From the NCBI RefSeq assembly GCF_036669915.1, contig NC_089322.1, positions 17,204,219-17,268,218 of the forward strand: DNA of 64,000 nucleotides, given 5' to 3'. Both the position numbers and the translations under genes were made by a program. Of this stretch, positions 51,906 to 62,830 are shown piece by piece. The stretch comes from Pocillopora verrucosa (Eukaryota > Cnidaria > Anthozoa > Scleractinia > Pocilloporidae). Numbering within the stretch: position 1 is the stretch's first letter; every line of letters begins with the position of its first letter. The notes below the pieces were generated by a model that was not told the origin of the DNA, searched no databases, and worked only from the letters and a program-made list of their open reading frames with translations.

Positions 51906-52502
51906 ATGTCGTTATCTGCCACGAGGAAAAAACTGGTCATTGTAGGCGATGGCGCCTGTGGGAAAACCTGCCTTCTGTTCGTATTTTCTAGAGATGAATT
52001 CCCCGAAACTCATGTGCCAACAGTTTTCGACACTTATGTAGCTGATATGGAAGTTGATGGAAAAATGATAGAGTTAGCACTTTGGGATACAGCTGGACAG
52101 GAAGATTATGACAGGCTTCGACCTCTGTCTTATCCCGACACTCATGTTGTCCTGATGTGCTTCTCTGTTGATAATCCCGACAGTTTTGAGAATATCCCTG
52201 AAAAATGGGCTCCTGAAGTAAGACATTTCTGCCCATTTGTACCGATCATTTTGGTAGCTAATAAGAAAGATTTGAGACACAACGAAAGTGTGAAGAAAGA
52301 GCTAGCGATTTATAAACGAGCGCCGATATCAAGCGAGGAAGGATCAGTTATGTGTGAAAGAATCAAAGCTCATGCTTACTTGGAATGTTCAGCCAGAACG
52401 AGAGAGGGAGTCCGAGATGTGTTTGAAACGGCTGCCAGGGCTGCGCTTAGATCGAAACCATACAAGCCTCGTCCATCATGGCAAAAATGTCGTCTATTGT
52501 AA
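51906..52502 (+). CDS. Rho-family GTPase 3, divergent but competent
   Basis: 198 residues, single coding exon. The acceptor TTTGTCAG (51890) is 15 bases before the ATG and a first-exon donor TTAAG|GTACGT is at 51168. The ATG at 51906 was preferred because the upstream in-frame codon is TTG and lies in the intron. The protein has two extra N-terminal residues (MSLSATRKK). GDGACGKT, the switch I Thr, DTAGQE, NKKD and CSAR are present. Changes in switch I are Y34H, E40D and N41T (RhoA numbering); SAK is SAR. It ends in CRLL, a geranylgeranyl-type CaaX box. Hydrolysis residues are intact, so it should cycle. Altered residues 34-41 may change effector choice. Confidence 0.88.
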   Translation: MSLSATRKKLVIVGDGACGKTCLLFVFSRDEFPETHVPTVFDTYVADMEVDGKMIELALWDTAGQEDYDRLRPLSYPDTHVVLMCFSVDNPDSFENIPEKWAPEVRHFCPFVPIILVANKKDLRHNESVKKELAIYKRAPISSEEGSVMCERIKAHAYLECSARTREGVRDVFETAARAALRSKPYKPRPSWQKCRLL

Positions 52503-54058
52503 AAGTTTGGCCAGATGGGGTTTGCAGCAGTGTAGCGTGGAATGGAACTCGATATTCTTTCCGAGCTGAGAACCGTCAGTTAGAAATAATCAGAACAACT
52601 GATCATGGAAAAACAGTGACCTTTATGTTCTCCGTTATCATTTAACATTCGCGAAATTCTCAGGCTTCTGATTTAGATTCATAGTTTAACTCAACGCAGA
52701 GCGTAATCTAAAATAATTAAAATTAATTTATGAACATTTTGATGCTCTCATTTCAATTTTTAAATATTTTGACAAGGCTTAACAGAAAGCAGGTTTTTTT
52801 TCTTTTTTTTTTTTGAAATGTTTTGGTAGTCTAGTCTATTCTTTTTCCAGTTACATGGTAAGAGTCGCCACCCTAGACCCTGGAAAAAATCTCGGTATTC
52901 AATTTTAGGAATTAAAGGGCTTACAGGCAGAAGAAAATGTTCACGAAGTAATCAAAATCTTCGAAGGAATTTATGGAGGTCTATCTCCTTAAGTCAATTC
53001 AGGAAATACCGGTTCTTTAAATTGAGAGGACAAAAACGCAAACAGGGCATCTTCTCAAGGAGTTATATAATGCTTCAGATGATTTTTGCAAATTCAAATT
53101 GCCTGCACAACAGGCGTAATTTGTTCACGTTTCACAGGCGAACAAAGATAAGAGCGAGTCACGAGCCTAACTCAGTCTGTCAAATTCGCTATTTGCAGTA
53201 AACCTTTGCTATCTCCACTCTTCAATATCCATGTCAAGTGAAGTCAATTTTATCTTTAACTCACACGAACTTTTGCTAGTAAGATAAATTATAATTGACA
53301 CACATAGGTGTGAGAAAAAAAGCTCAATAACTACTTGAAATAGATGAAAAAAGGAAGGGAATAGTAAAGTATCGAAAAAAAACAATAGCACTATTGTTGT
53401 GTGTGTGTGTGTGTGGAGTTTGATACACCGGAAGAGTTCAAGGTACAAATGGAGTGGGTGCCGCAAAATAACTGATCAATACAAGCAAAATGAAAATGGA
53501 ATAACTTACTTGTTAGATTAGTAATTTTACTTCATGCAATTGCTATCAAGACATGCTATAAACAGCTAAAAATTAATAACACTGTTTATCTCAGAGTCCT
53601 GTTTACTCTGATGAAAGCTACAGAAGGAAGTTATTATTTTGACAGTTGGCGAATTCAAAACGTGGGCTGTTTTGTTGATATTATTGTTCTGTTATGCTTT
53701 GTTCTTGCCTCGTCAAAAAGGCAATTTTTTGCTTCCCTGCCCGCAGTAAATTTCTTACGGATTTACTTCCAATATTTCAGCAATTAAAGACGGCCAAAAA
53801 AAAGGCCACCGAAATCACTGTGTGTTTCAACTGAGCTCTTCATTTCCATCGATTATCAAATGAGTTTTCTTGATAGAGCATCAAACTCCAAACTCCCAGC
53901 CAGTAACAAACGTCATTTTGTAGAGATTTTTTGCATGCACTTTTAAAGCCGAATCCCAAAAGCTGAGCTACAGCGGGTATTTTTTCTCCGCCGAGTCAAT
54001 CAAGTCCATAAATATTTACGATCCCACAATCCCCCGACGCACGTACAGAACGAGGAAG
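52503..54058. other. Spacer between Rho 3 and Rho 4
   Basis: AT-rich 3' flank of Rho 3. T-rich run at about 52795-52815 and a short (GT)n microsatellite at about 53397-53416. The minus-strand frame at 53209-53466 overlaps the microsatellite and is not called a gene. No MITE or SINE copy was recognised. Confidence 0.4.
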
Positions 54059-54069
54059 CGGAAATGACG
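54059..54069 (+). promoter_or_regulatory. Shared 11-bp motif, site 3
   Basis: CGGAAATGACG, about 310 bp upstream of the predicted first-exon donor of Rho 4 (54376). Third exact occurrence within 9 kb. Confidence 0.35.
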
Positions 54070-54724
54070 TTAGCTGAATTAAGTTCCGCAAAACGATTTT
54101 GACGCGATACGAACGCCGGCCAAATCAAACATTATTTCGTTATTGGTTTCTATTCAAGCCAACTAAAGGCCAAAAGGATACAACGCAAGGACTTTTCCTG
54201 ATGTTTTCATCAGTGGCCAATAATTACTGCTCTGCTCTGATACAGTAGTATAAGATGAAGGCACCTAAAAGTTTACCATAATCTTCAGTGGCTTATCCTG
54301 AGATCTGGGAATTTTGGCTCACTCGACGAACTGTATTTGATAAGAAGAGGTAATCAAGAGGTAATATTTCTTTAAGGTAAGCGGAAAATTTGATCGCCAA
54401 CATTTAATTCTACATACGTTTATTGATAATTGTTAAAATCTGCGCAGATGTCCATAAACAAATCTATGAATTCGTTAGATAATCTCTTGCGTCGATGTTT
54501 AGCGTGTCACGCAAAGCTTTGCGTGACTCAAACAACGGGATGAGGTGGTAGGGAGAATTATGTAAAGGTAAATGGGGGGGAGAAGGTTTATTCTTTCACC
54601 TCCCCTCTTATTTATTTATTCGCTCTGAAATTTGAGTATGGTGATGAACTTCGCTAGCAAAGGGTTTCGTGTGAAATTTACTCTCTGTTTTATTTTGCAG
54701 GTTTAACTGAGAAATTCACTGATC

Positions 54725-55312
54725 ATGTCATATATCTGTAAAAAATTGGTAATTGTAGGTGATAGTGGCTGTGGAAAAACTTCTCTTTTGACGTCGTTCG
54801 CTTGCAAAAAGTTCCCCGAAGAATTTGTGCCGACACTTTTTGACGGTGGATATCGGGCTGAGATTACAGTTGATGGAGATACGGTTGGGCTGGCATTTTG
54901 GGATACAGTAGGAAAAGAAGGAGAATACGATAGGCTGCGACCTCTGTCTTATACTGACGCTGATGTTATTTTGATGTGTTTCTCCATTGATAGTCCTGAT
55001 AGTTTAAAGAATGTCCCTGAAAAATGGACTCCTGAAGTAAGGCACTTCTGCCCCAATGTACCTATCATTTTGGTTGGCAACAAGAAAGATTTGAGAAACG
55101 ACAGAAATGTGATAAACGAGCTATGGAAACTGAAGCAAGCGCCTGTTACCAGCAAGGAAGGATTTAAGATGTGTCGAAAGATCAAAGGTCATTTATATCT
55201 AGAATGTTCTGCTAAAGCAATGGAAGGAGTTAGAGATGTATTTGAAACGGCTGCTAAGGTCTCGCTGAAAACAACGTGTCGTTGCCGTAGATATAAATGT
55301 GAAATTCTGTAA
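54725..55312 (+). CDS. Atypical Rho GTPase 4, insertions in both switches
   Basis: 195 residues, single coding exon. Acceptor TATTTTGCAG at 54700; first-exon donor TTTAAG|GTAAGC at 54376. The P-loop is GDSGCGKT (G14S, A15G). Switch I keeps T37 but reads FDGGYRAE instead of FENYVAD, one residue longer. Switch II is [12 protein letters not shown] against [12 protein letters not shown]61V, Q63K and one inserted residue. NKKD and CSAK are intact, so nucleotide binding is likely, but hydrolysis is probably impaired. C-terminus [11 protein letters not shown] ends in a CaaX box with extra cysteines upstream that could be palmitoylated (inference). From [16 protein letters not shown] onward it closely follows RhoA. 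Confidence 0.85.
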   Translation: MSYICKKLVIVGDSGCGKTSLLTSFACKKFPEEFVPTLFDGGYRAEITVDGDTVGLAFWDTVGKEGEYDRLRPLSYTDADVILMCFSIDSPDSLKNVPEKWTPEVRHFCPNVPIILVGNKKDLRNDRNVINELWKLKQAPVTSKEGFKMCRKIKGHLYLECSAKAMEGVRDVFETAAKVSLKTTCRCRRYKCEIL

Positions 55313-55355
55313 CTAGTTATTGCTTTTCTAGATCAATGCCAGGAGCTCAGCGATT

Positions 55356-55440
55356 ACGCACCTACCCCTCCCCTAGCCCAACATTGACCCTAACTTGTTA
55401 TCAGTTGACTGTTGTGAGTTAGGAGAGGGGTAGGTGTGCA
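55356..55440. repeat. Hairpin of CCTACCCCTCCCC type
   Basis: Arms of about 25 bp (55356-55380 and 55416-55440), with GCACCTACCCCTCCCCTAG pairing to an arm with a few changes. Just downstream of the Rho 4 stop. Confidence 0.6.
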
Positions 55441-55724
55441 GTTGATCAGACACCGACATTGATCCACCTCGATCGGTTGGCAGAGGCGGATCCACGAATT
55501 TTGGACAGAGAGGTGGGTGTTCAAACTCTGTTTCAGAGAACGCAAAAATGTTTTTCATACAAGAGCTTAAGAACGTATAGAAATGCCCGGTATTTCAAGA
55601 CAAGTAGATTCTAAATACTTCACATTGAGTATTAACATGCAATCCTATCGATGCAAGAGTTGAGGGTGTCATTCAAGAGGTAAAAAATACTCACAGGTGT
55701 GATGCAAGGAGTATTAAACTGGTG

Positions 55725-55953
55725 AATTCGCCCCATCAAAACTTCGCCCTCATCCACCGTTTTTTGTGAGTTCGCTCCCTTTTGCATGTTGGTCGCAAAA
55801 ATATCATGTTTCCGAGTGGAAATTTATAAGTTCTGTGATATGGAAACGAGTCGAAAGATTTGGGGGCGAACTGTTTAAGGTGGGAGCGAATTTGTCTTTA
55901 CGTTAGAGGCGAACTCGCAAAGGTGATAGTGGGCGAACTTCCAAGGGGCGAAG
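55725..55953. mobile_element. MITE candidate with TTCGCCCC ends
   Basis: 229 bp with imperfect terminal inverted repeats of about 50 bp: TTCGCCCC, TTCGCCC, ATCCACC and GAGTTCGC on the left mirrored on the right. No coding capacity. Family not identified. Confidence 0.5.
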
Positions 55954-57450
55954 TCATTATAAACCGTAAGAGCTTACCCGCAGGCTAAAGGAGAAGTTCG
56001 AAGTGTCGTGTTAAGCTTTGGCTTTCAGTTTTGCTCTATATAACCTCTACATCGTATTACTTTTAAGCGACAATGGTCATATACAGACATCTGTCGCTCA
56101 GAGCGATTACTCTAAGCTACTTAAGCTTTAGACCCTCAGCCACCAAAAAAATTAAGAGCTTTAAAAGAAATACGATACTTCAGGCTGCCGGCTGTAACAT
56201 CATGGAAGACCCGTGACTTTTTAAACTGAGGTACCATTCGCCAATTGCATGTTTACTAACCGAATATTTCCTAAATTGTTCAAAGAAATTATTCTGAAAT
56301 GTTAACGACAAGAATTACAGTAATAAGCTCCAAATGTTTATCTTACTCTTGTAATCCATAATAAATTTATTATTTTCTTACTGATGAATACAAAAAATTT
56401 CGTTATCTGTTTGGTCACGCAAAGATACATTTTTTTCAAAAATATTTTCTCGACACTACCTAAATTATTCATCACGATACAATAATCTGCATTCTATGTG
56501 GTAAAGATTGCAGAGTTATCGTCTAATAATGATATTAATACCAAGAATGATAGTAATAAAGATGAAATGATTACGAAAGTTGACGATTTTGGGCGGGTCT
56601 ACCTAATCCTCTGACCCTCATCCTCCTGATTAAAATTCCTGGTTTTCATGTAAATTAAGCCTCGCAAAAAATACTTTTTATTCTTTTGCTCAAGTAGGAG
56701 GCGTTTTAGTGTCTTTTTACCAGACAGCCGCTGTAATATTTGTCTGGACGCGTACAAAGATTACGCCTGTTGTGAGGGTTAAATAAAACTTCAACCTCGT
56801 GTTGATGGAACTATCGCTGAACTGTCGGTTACTACTATGACTTACGTTTGCGTAACGCTGTATCATGAAGGACATGAAAGGAAACAGTTTATCAGGGCAA
56901 AAATGAAGAAAACGTTGATAATTTTTTTGGGGTTGATACTTAGCCTGGCCCAAATACTGAAAACTTCAAACTTTTTGAAGTCAAGTGAGGGTTATAGCCT
57001 ATAGCGTGTCATATCACAACAGGGGCGGTTTCAAGTCGGGGCGTACTCGTTTCCGATATAAATATATCTCTCTCTCAGAAAATTCTAGAATGAACAGAAG
57101 GAAAGACCTATATCTGTTCCCGTCTCAAAAATGTCTGAGCTTAGTTCGGAACCGCAACGTACTTATCGTATTAGGCACTTTTTTGTCTCTATGTTTCCGA
57201 TTACATGTTCTCGAACAGTTCTTGTCACGGGAAGTCTTAGTCGAATGTCACGCATCGCTTATTGACAGCACAGAACCGAAATACACTATTGATACAATCA
57301 AAACTGGATTACATTAGCTCATTACATTAATAGAGAAAAAATCAATCTTGAAAAATAGAAAAAAGAAACTTTGCGCGAACCAGCATCCCCTTGAAGGATC
57401 ACGAAGATCTAAAGTCTATTTTTGGAAAACACGTGTGATCGACGTGTAAA

Positions 57451-57594
57451 CTGAGGTCAGCGGTAAGAATAGCAGAACCCCCCCGACTACACTGTAGCAG
57501 AAGAACGGGTTGTCGCTCGTTGATCCTTCGTTCCAGTCACTGTCGGGAGTATTCTAAACCCACGATAAGGAACAGTGTTCTTTACATTTGAAAG
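57451..57594 (+). promoter_or_regulatory. Predicted 5' UTR exon of the RhoA gene
   Basis: Ends with ACATTTGAAAG|GTAGGT at 57594. With the acceptor TTCTTTCCCTAG at 59142 it would give a 1.5-kb 5' UTR intron, the same arrangement as in Rho genes 1-4. The 5' limit is a guess. Confidence 0.35.
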
Positions 57595-58254
57595 GTAGGT
57601 TATTAAACACAATTACATCTAAAAGAAAGCTTAGAATCGTAGATCAGGGTCTCATTGCCAAATATGCAACGTGAATCAAACTTGAAAATGGCGGCCATTT
57701 CGTTAAAAGTATTTTTTGGGTCACAGAAGCGCTCATCTAAATTTGTTGTGCGAGTATTTTAGTGTTTGTCCGCCGCTCATTCCGTCAATCAGACCTTCAT
57801 TTTTCAAATGGTGTTATGTAATTTATTAGATTCGTTATACCAATTTGAAGAGATTCCAATATCATGTCCTCTTCATTTCTTTTCTTTCACTCTCAACTCG
57901 CTGGTTCCATCTGATTGGCTAAACTTAAGGAGAGTTTAAAAGTCTGGTAGTCGAGCATCTTGGTTGGTAAAATGTTTTTGAAAGATTCAATGAAGTTTTC
58001 TGTGAATGTGAATAAAGAAAAATTTTTAGATGACCTTTCGACACCCAGCTGATTTACACCAGACCAACTGAACTCAAACAAGAGACTTGGGATGGTGATG
58101 TCAACACTAACATTGCTGAAAATAGTAAAATTATCAACTTTTTCTGAGTGAATTCCAAAAACTGTGGTAATTTTAGTCACTGCTACTGAAAAAAGCAGTT
58201 TTTGGGACTACTCTCACACCAAAGATCTTGGTTCAAATTATTTATGGTCTGGTG

Positions 58255-58640
58255 ACATAAGTTGGTTTTCATCAACTGAGTTGATAATGTAAATTGGCCA
58301 CTGTAAATATTTTCTAATGCTGATGTGTCGAGCAGTGAATAGTGGGTTGTATGCACTTTGTTGCAGAAAGATGGAGCCACGCTATTGGTGGAAGATTGCA
58401 TTGTTTATTTTCTGCTACTGTGTTCCCACCAATACCATAGCTTAATTTTTCTCTACATAAATTGTACATCACACACAATTCCACTTTTTTCACTGGTGAA
58501 GGTCTAACACTCAAAATGTTAGCTTTAGAAACTTTACCATGACCAATTCACTTCATCAAGTCATTTGATATAGTAAAGTTATCTTTAACACTCCCTATCA
58601 ACACAGCACTATAGTTTCTGTCTCTTGGAGGGTGAGATTA
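58255..58640 (+). repeat. Foldback element F, diverged, with insertion
   Basis: Left arm CATCAACTGAGTTGATAATG and GGCCACTGTAAA, right arm CTAACACTCAAAATGTTAGC and TCAACACAGCACTATAGTTT. The centre holds foreign sequence with its own small inverted repeat (CTATTGGTGG / CCACCAATA). It lies in the predicted RhoA 5' UTR intron. Confidence 0.5.
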
Positions 58641-58756
58641 CCTTGGGGAGATTTTAAAAAATCATCTGTTACTGCTTGTGATTGACACTTCAACAATGAG
58701 ACATCGACGTGGAAATATTGATAAGAACCATTCAGATTGATGAAGTATCAGCCACT

Positions 58757-58962
58757 TACCAATAAACACTTTTTGACCAGCATCTTATGTTTCCTAACAA
58801 TATCACCTTTGAATCACACATAAAGGTCATGACAAAAAAAGGAAATAATCACCAAATAAAGAAGCTATGGATATTTCAACAAATTCTCCTTGTCAGCTCC
58901 TTAAGAAATTTATAGGGGACGTTGTGGAATTATGCATATTGATATTAAGTGTAAAAGGTTAC
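58757..58962 (+). mobile_element. Family A MITE, diverged
   Basis: About 206 bp without a clear left end. TTTGAATCACACATAAAGGT, CAAATTCTCCTTGTCAGCTC, ATATTAAGTGTAAAAGGTTA. Predicted RhoA 5' UTR intron, about 180 bp before the acceptor. Confidence 0.6.
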
Positions 58963-59156
58963 AAACCATTCCAGGACCACTTTCACTTAAAAAATCACAC
59001 ACTGACTATATGATGAAGAACTTGAAAGCTGTGCAATATAAGTGTAGATTGAAAATGCCTATCTGGAGAAGCTATAGCAAATTTTTCTTGGAGATGCAGA
59101 AAATGTGATTTGACTAACTTGACTGTACAGTTCTTTCCCTAGATTGATGATTTAAG

Positions 59157-59738
59157 ATGGCAGCAATACGCAAAAAACTTGTGATTGTGGGTGATGGTGC
59201 CTGTGGCAAGACCTGTTTACTGATTGTGTTCTCTAAAGATGAGTTCCCTGAAGTGTATGTGCCTACAGTGTTTGAAAATTATGTGGCTGACATTGAAGTT
59301 GATGGCAAGACAGTAGAGTTAGCATTATGGGATACAGCAGGACAAGAAGACTACGATAGGCTACGACCTCTGTCTTATCCCGACACTGATGTTATCCTGA
59401 TGTGCTTCTCCATTGATAGTCCTGACAGTTTGGAGAACATCCCTGAAAAATGGACTCCTGAAGTGAAGCATTTCTGTCCAAATGTCCCAATCATTTTGGT
59501 TGGTAATAAGAGAGATCTCAGAGATGATGAACACGTCAAGAAAGAATTAGCAAAGATGAAACAAGAGCCAGTCAAACATGAAGAAGGAACTCAAATGTGT
59601 GAAAAGATCAATGGGTATGCATACTTGGAGTGTTCGGCAAAAACAAAGGATGGAGTGATAGCTGTTTTTAGAACAGCTACAAAAGCTGCCCTTGATACCA
59701 AAGCAAAGAAGAAAAAAATGAAATGTTGCATAGTTTGA
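59157..59738 (+). CDS. RHOA: RhoA-type small GTPase, canonical (Rho 5)
   Basis: 193 residues, the same length as human RhoA, in a single coding exon with the acceptor at 59142. It starts [19 protein letters not shown]. Both switches are canonical ([30 protein letters not shown]), as are NKRD and CSAKTKDG. The tail is polybasic (KAKKKKMK) and ends in CCIV, predicted to be geranylgeranylated. RhoA cycles between GTP and GDP and drives ROCK, formin and contractility pathways at membranes. This is probably the conserved ancestor-like copy of the array, the other four being derived duplicates. Helix 5 differs ([13 protein letters not shown]). Polyadenylation signal at 60157. Confidence 0.93.
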   Translation: MAAIRKKLVIVGDGACGKTCLLIVFSKDEFPEVYVPTVFENYVADIEVDGKTVELALWDTAGQEDYDRLRPLSYPDTDVILMCFSIDSPDSLENIPEKWTPEVKHFCPNVPIILVGNKRDLRDDEHVKKELAKMKQEPVKHEEGTQMCEKINGYAYLECSAKTKDGVIAVFRTATKAALDTKAKKKKMKCCIV

Positions 59739-60156
59739 AACATCTGGTGAGCCAGTTTACCTGAAACTTATTAAAAATTGAACCGTTTGATTATAAAGTT
59801 ATAGTTTTTTGCTTGAAACAAGAGTAATATTTTCAATGGATCAAAAAATTCTTCACTTATGATTGGTGAATTTTGATCCAGTCTGTTTGTTTGTCATTCA
59901 TGGTTATCAATCCCAATAACTGATCAGATAGAATGTAATTATCAGTTTGTTAATTACTTCAGAGTTTGCATGTTAAGTGAACAGTACAGCAAACAGTACA
60001 GATTTGATTATAATCCCATGATATGAATTATTTTTGTTTGAGGTAAATGATATAATGTATTAATAAGTGTTTTTTTTTTCTTTGCATTCATGCGTTTTCT
60101 TTTTCTATAAGCAATTATAAGTAGATCTTTGAAAAAATTTTTGCCATTATTGTATC

Positions 60157-60162
60157 AATAAA
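60157..60162 (+). terminator. Polyadenylation signal of RhoA
   Basis: AATAAA about 420 bases after the RhoA stop, the first good match downstream. Confidence 0.5.
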
Positions 60163-61562
60163 ATAGCTTTTAGTCATTGAAAAAATATTTGTTCTTCTTA
60201 TTTAATGCAAACCCAATGAAAAGCTGAATACAGTCATTTTTTGGTGGAATGCTATGATGTCTCCTTCTAAAATTTGATATTCGCACCTCATGCAGGAAAT
60301 ATCCAGCTGTAAATGTACTATTTCTGTCTTTTGCTGATGCAAATATCAATATATTTTTAGGTAATTGTGTTAACCAATATGCCATTTGTTGTTTCCCCAA
60401 AGGGATTTGCTTTATTTCACCTCCATCGCTGAGATTTAATTTAATGTTTTGTGATAAAAATCAAAATATTCCTGCCAAGGAAAAGTGTGTAATAATTTTT
60501 GTATCAAATATTTACATGACATTTTTTTGGGAAAAAAATATCTGTGGGTGATCACTGCATTCCAGGTACTCTAGATCAGTATCGAAATTATATCTGATTT
60601 GAATTTCTGATTAATATCTCTATGATAAGCAGAATATTAGATAGCTATTGACCTTTTTCGCTCTTCCATCAGTATCCATTCTCTCCCTATTGCTTTTGAT
60701 ACATTTCTTAAGGTGCTGACAAGGAGAAATTGATTATCAATCAAGAACTTCTTTAGTTGGTGATCATTTCCTTGATTCTCATCAACTTAATGTGTGATTC
60801 AGAGGTGATATTGTAAAGAGAAATTAGGTACTAGTCACTCTTAGGGATAAGGGGTTTAAGGATGCTGCTGGTATCTTGTTGTGTTGATGTTACATCCTGT
60901 TCCAATCTTTTGGAGGAGAGAAGTGAAATTGTGAGGGACTGATGCTAGGTGGTTAGTTAACTACTTTTTCTTTTTTTCCTTTGACACCTCGATTTTTTTA
61001 CCCATTCTTTTATTGCTTATTTTACGTCCAGCTGATGGAAAGTCTGGCATAGGTTACTGATGATTCAGTATACTTGTCTTAACCCAGCCATGTTGTATTC
61101 TGTACCAATGTGTGGAACACATTTGTTTGCGAATAAAGTCAAAGGACACTTTTTTTGTGTGGTAGAGTCTTGTTCTTTTAGTTACCAGCGTTGTGCGAGT
61201 GTGATCAAAGGTCACACTATCAGGGAGCTATGTTTTTGTATTGCAATTGAGCTCCCTAAGGGTACGAAAAACCTTGTGGTTTTGGTCGACAGTATTTTTG
61301 AAAAGAAACTGTTTTACAAAGCTGAGGAGTTGGCGGAGTCAACCCACACTCATCAGTGGAATAAAGACTTTGAAATCCAGCCAGATCTTTGTACTGCGGT
61401 CTCCTATCTGACTCACTGCCACATTTGAAAAAGGTGCAAGCTGTTTAACAAAAATTGCTTTTGATTAAAAGAAACTATAAATGCAATTATGACTTCAACA
61501 TGCCCTTTATTAGCGCAGAGTTGTTCTACAGTCTAACCTGTATTAAGGAGTCACACAGGTTG
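60163..61562. other. Spacer without a supported gene
   Basis: Open frames at 60170-60400 (minus) and 61060-61428 (plus, 122 codons) have no recognisable domain. The longer one is Cys-rich at random positions and could be chance or a remnant. The MITE at 60668-60859 is listed separately. Confidence 0.4.
60668..60859 (-). mobile_element. piggyBac-like MITE, family A
   Basis: About 192 bp: ACATTTCTTAAGGTGCTGAC, TTCTTTAGTTGGTGATCATT, AATGTGTGATTCAGAGGTGA, ACTAGTCACTCTTAGGG. The left end is diverged. Confidence 0.65.
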
Positions 61563-61765
61563 ACTGGTTAATTAACTCCCAAGATCTCATTAACAATTCT
61601 CACTATCTGCTGTACAGTTCTTGTGATGTTAGTTTGGAGAATTTGATATTGAATCAGTTAATAATCTCCTAATTACTATTTTTCTTTATTCTTATCACAT
61701 GTCTGCTTGATATTGTATTGATATTGTGAGGAGAAATTCTGTCTTGGTCACTTATCATTCACTGT
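61563..61765 (-). mobile_element. piggyBac-like MITE, family C
   Basis: About 203 bp, from TTAACTCCCAAGATCTCATT to TTGGTCACTTATC. Contains GTTCTTGTGATGTTAGTTTG and GATATTGTATTGATATTGTG. Confidence 0.65.
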
Positions 61766-61902
61766 ATATCTCAGTTTTCATCTCTGACAGACCGCAATTA
61801 GATCATAGGTGCACTTGACCTTGAATTAAGTCACACCATATTAAGGGTGGTTGTCAAAATTGTGAATTTGTTTCCCCATACTCACTGTAATTTGCACTCC
61901 TA

Positions 61903-62114
61903 TTAACCCTTTAACTTCTAGGATCTTGATGTTAATTCTCCCTTCTAGCTCCTATATGTTTCCTTGTAAATAAGTTACAAGAATTTAGTCACTGATCAAG
62001 ATAACAACTTCTACCTGATAAGTTTGAGTATTCTTATAACCTGTTTGTTGGATAATGTGTGGATATTATAAGGAGAAGATTCATGTTAATCACTTCTGGG
62101 AATTGAAGGGTTAA
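61903..62114 (+). mobile_element. piggyBac-like MITE, family B
   Basis: 212 bp with TTAA at both ends: TTAACCCTTTAACTTC to GAATTGAAGGGTTAA. Full-length reference copy for the element interrupted at 11497-12179. Confidence 0.8.
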
Positions 62115-62754
62115 AGGGTTAAGGCAAATGGTATTTTTAAAACACTCCTGTCACTTTTATTTTCTCCTTTGAATGTCACCCTGAAAGGAGCTAAGTTGAT
62201 CTTGACCTCTCCATTGTCTGGAACCAGATGTACATCCTAATGTGTCAAACATGTTGGGATATCATTGTAATTTTATTCTGGATATCCAATCTTAAACTTG
62301 TTGTTTTATGACCCACTTTATAGTGTGATCAGACATTGTAATTGCTATTCATGGGTTTAAGGGTCATGACAATTCTTTGAAAACTTTTCCTGTCAGTGTA
62401 GTTCATGGAAAACAGAACATGCAGCTCAGTGAGGGGAAATGGTACCTTCTTTCTTGATTGATTGTAATCAAATTTGGAGCCAAACTCTTCAATTCTTTCA
62501 TTTATGTGAAGGAGCTGAGTTGATATGCAGTTTATTTATGCATGGTTCTTACCTAGCAGTGGTATTAAAATGTGATGCTATCTATCTGTATACTATGTAG
62601 TTACCGGTGTTTATTACCTTCAGTTTAGCTTAGTACACGTTAAGTTAGATGCTGAAAGATATTCAATTTGTACAGTTATACTTAAGATTTGTAGTGAAGT
62701 TGGTATTTAAAAGAAGAAAAATAATATAGACAGCTATTCTTGGAGAAATCTCAG

Positions 62755-62830
62755 TTGACCTTTATACACCCCAGATCTCATTGTTAACTTTCCCCTCTAG
62801 CTGCTACACTTTTGTCTGTACATTACTTCG
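62755..62830 (+). mobile_element. Family B MITE fragment
   Basis: Left end only: CCAGATCTCATTGTTAAC, TTCCCCTCTAGCTGCTAC. Too short for more. Confidence 0.4.

Larger units (their letters stand above)
55313..57450. other. Spacer between Rho 4 and Rho 5
   Basis: Holds the hairpin at 55356-55440, a hAT-like terminus (CAGAGGCGGATCCA, about 55482) and the MITE candidate at 55725-55953. Open frames at 56717-56953 (minus) and 56985-57317 (plus) show no domain and are not called. Confidence 0.4.

Noticed and set aside
47254-59575. Similar minus-strand open frames (66-79 codons) antisense to the plus-strand Rho genes, and a plus-strand one antisense to Rho 2
   Set aside because: All are reverse-strand shadows of the conserved Rho coding sequence at the same relative position.
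61060-61428. 122-codon open frame downstream of RhoA
   Set aside because: No recognisable motif, no upstream splice support and no family. Kept only as a note in the spacer entry.
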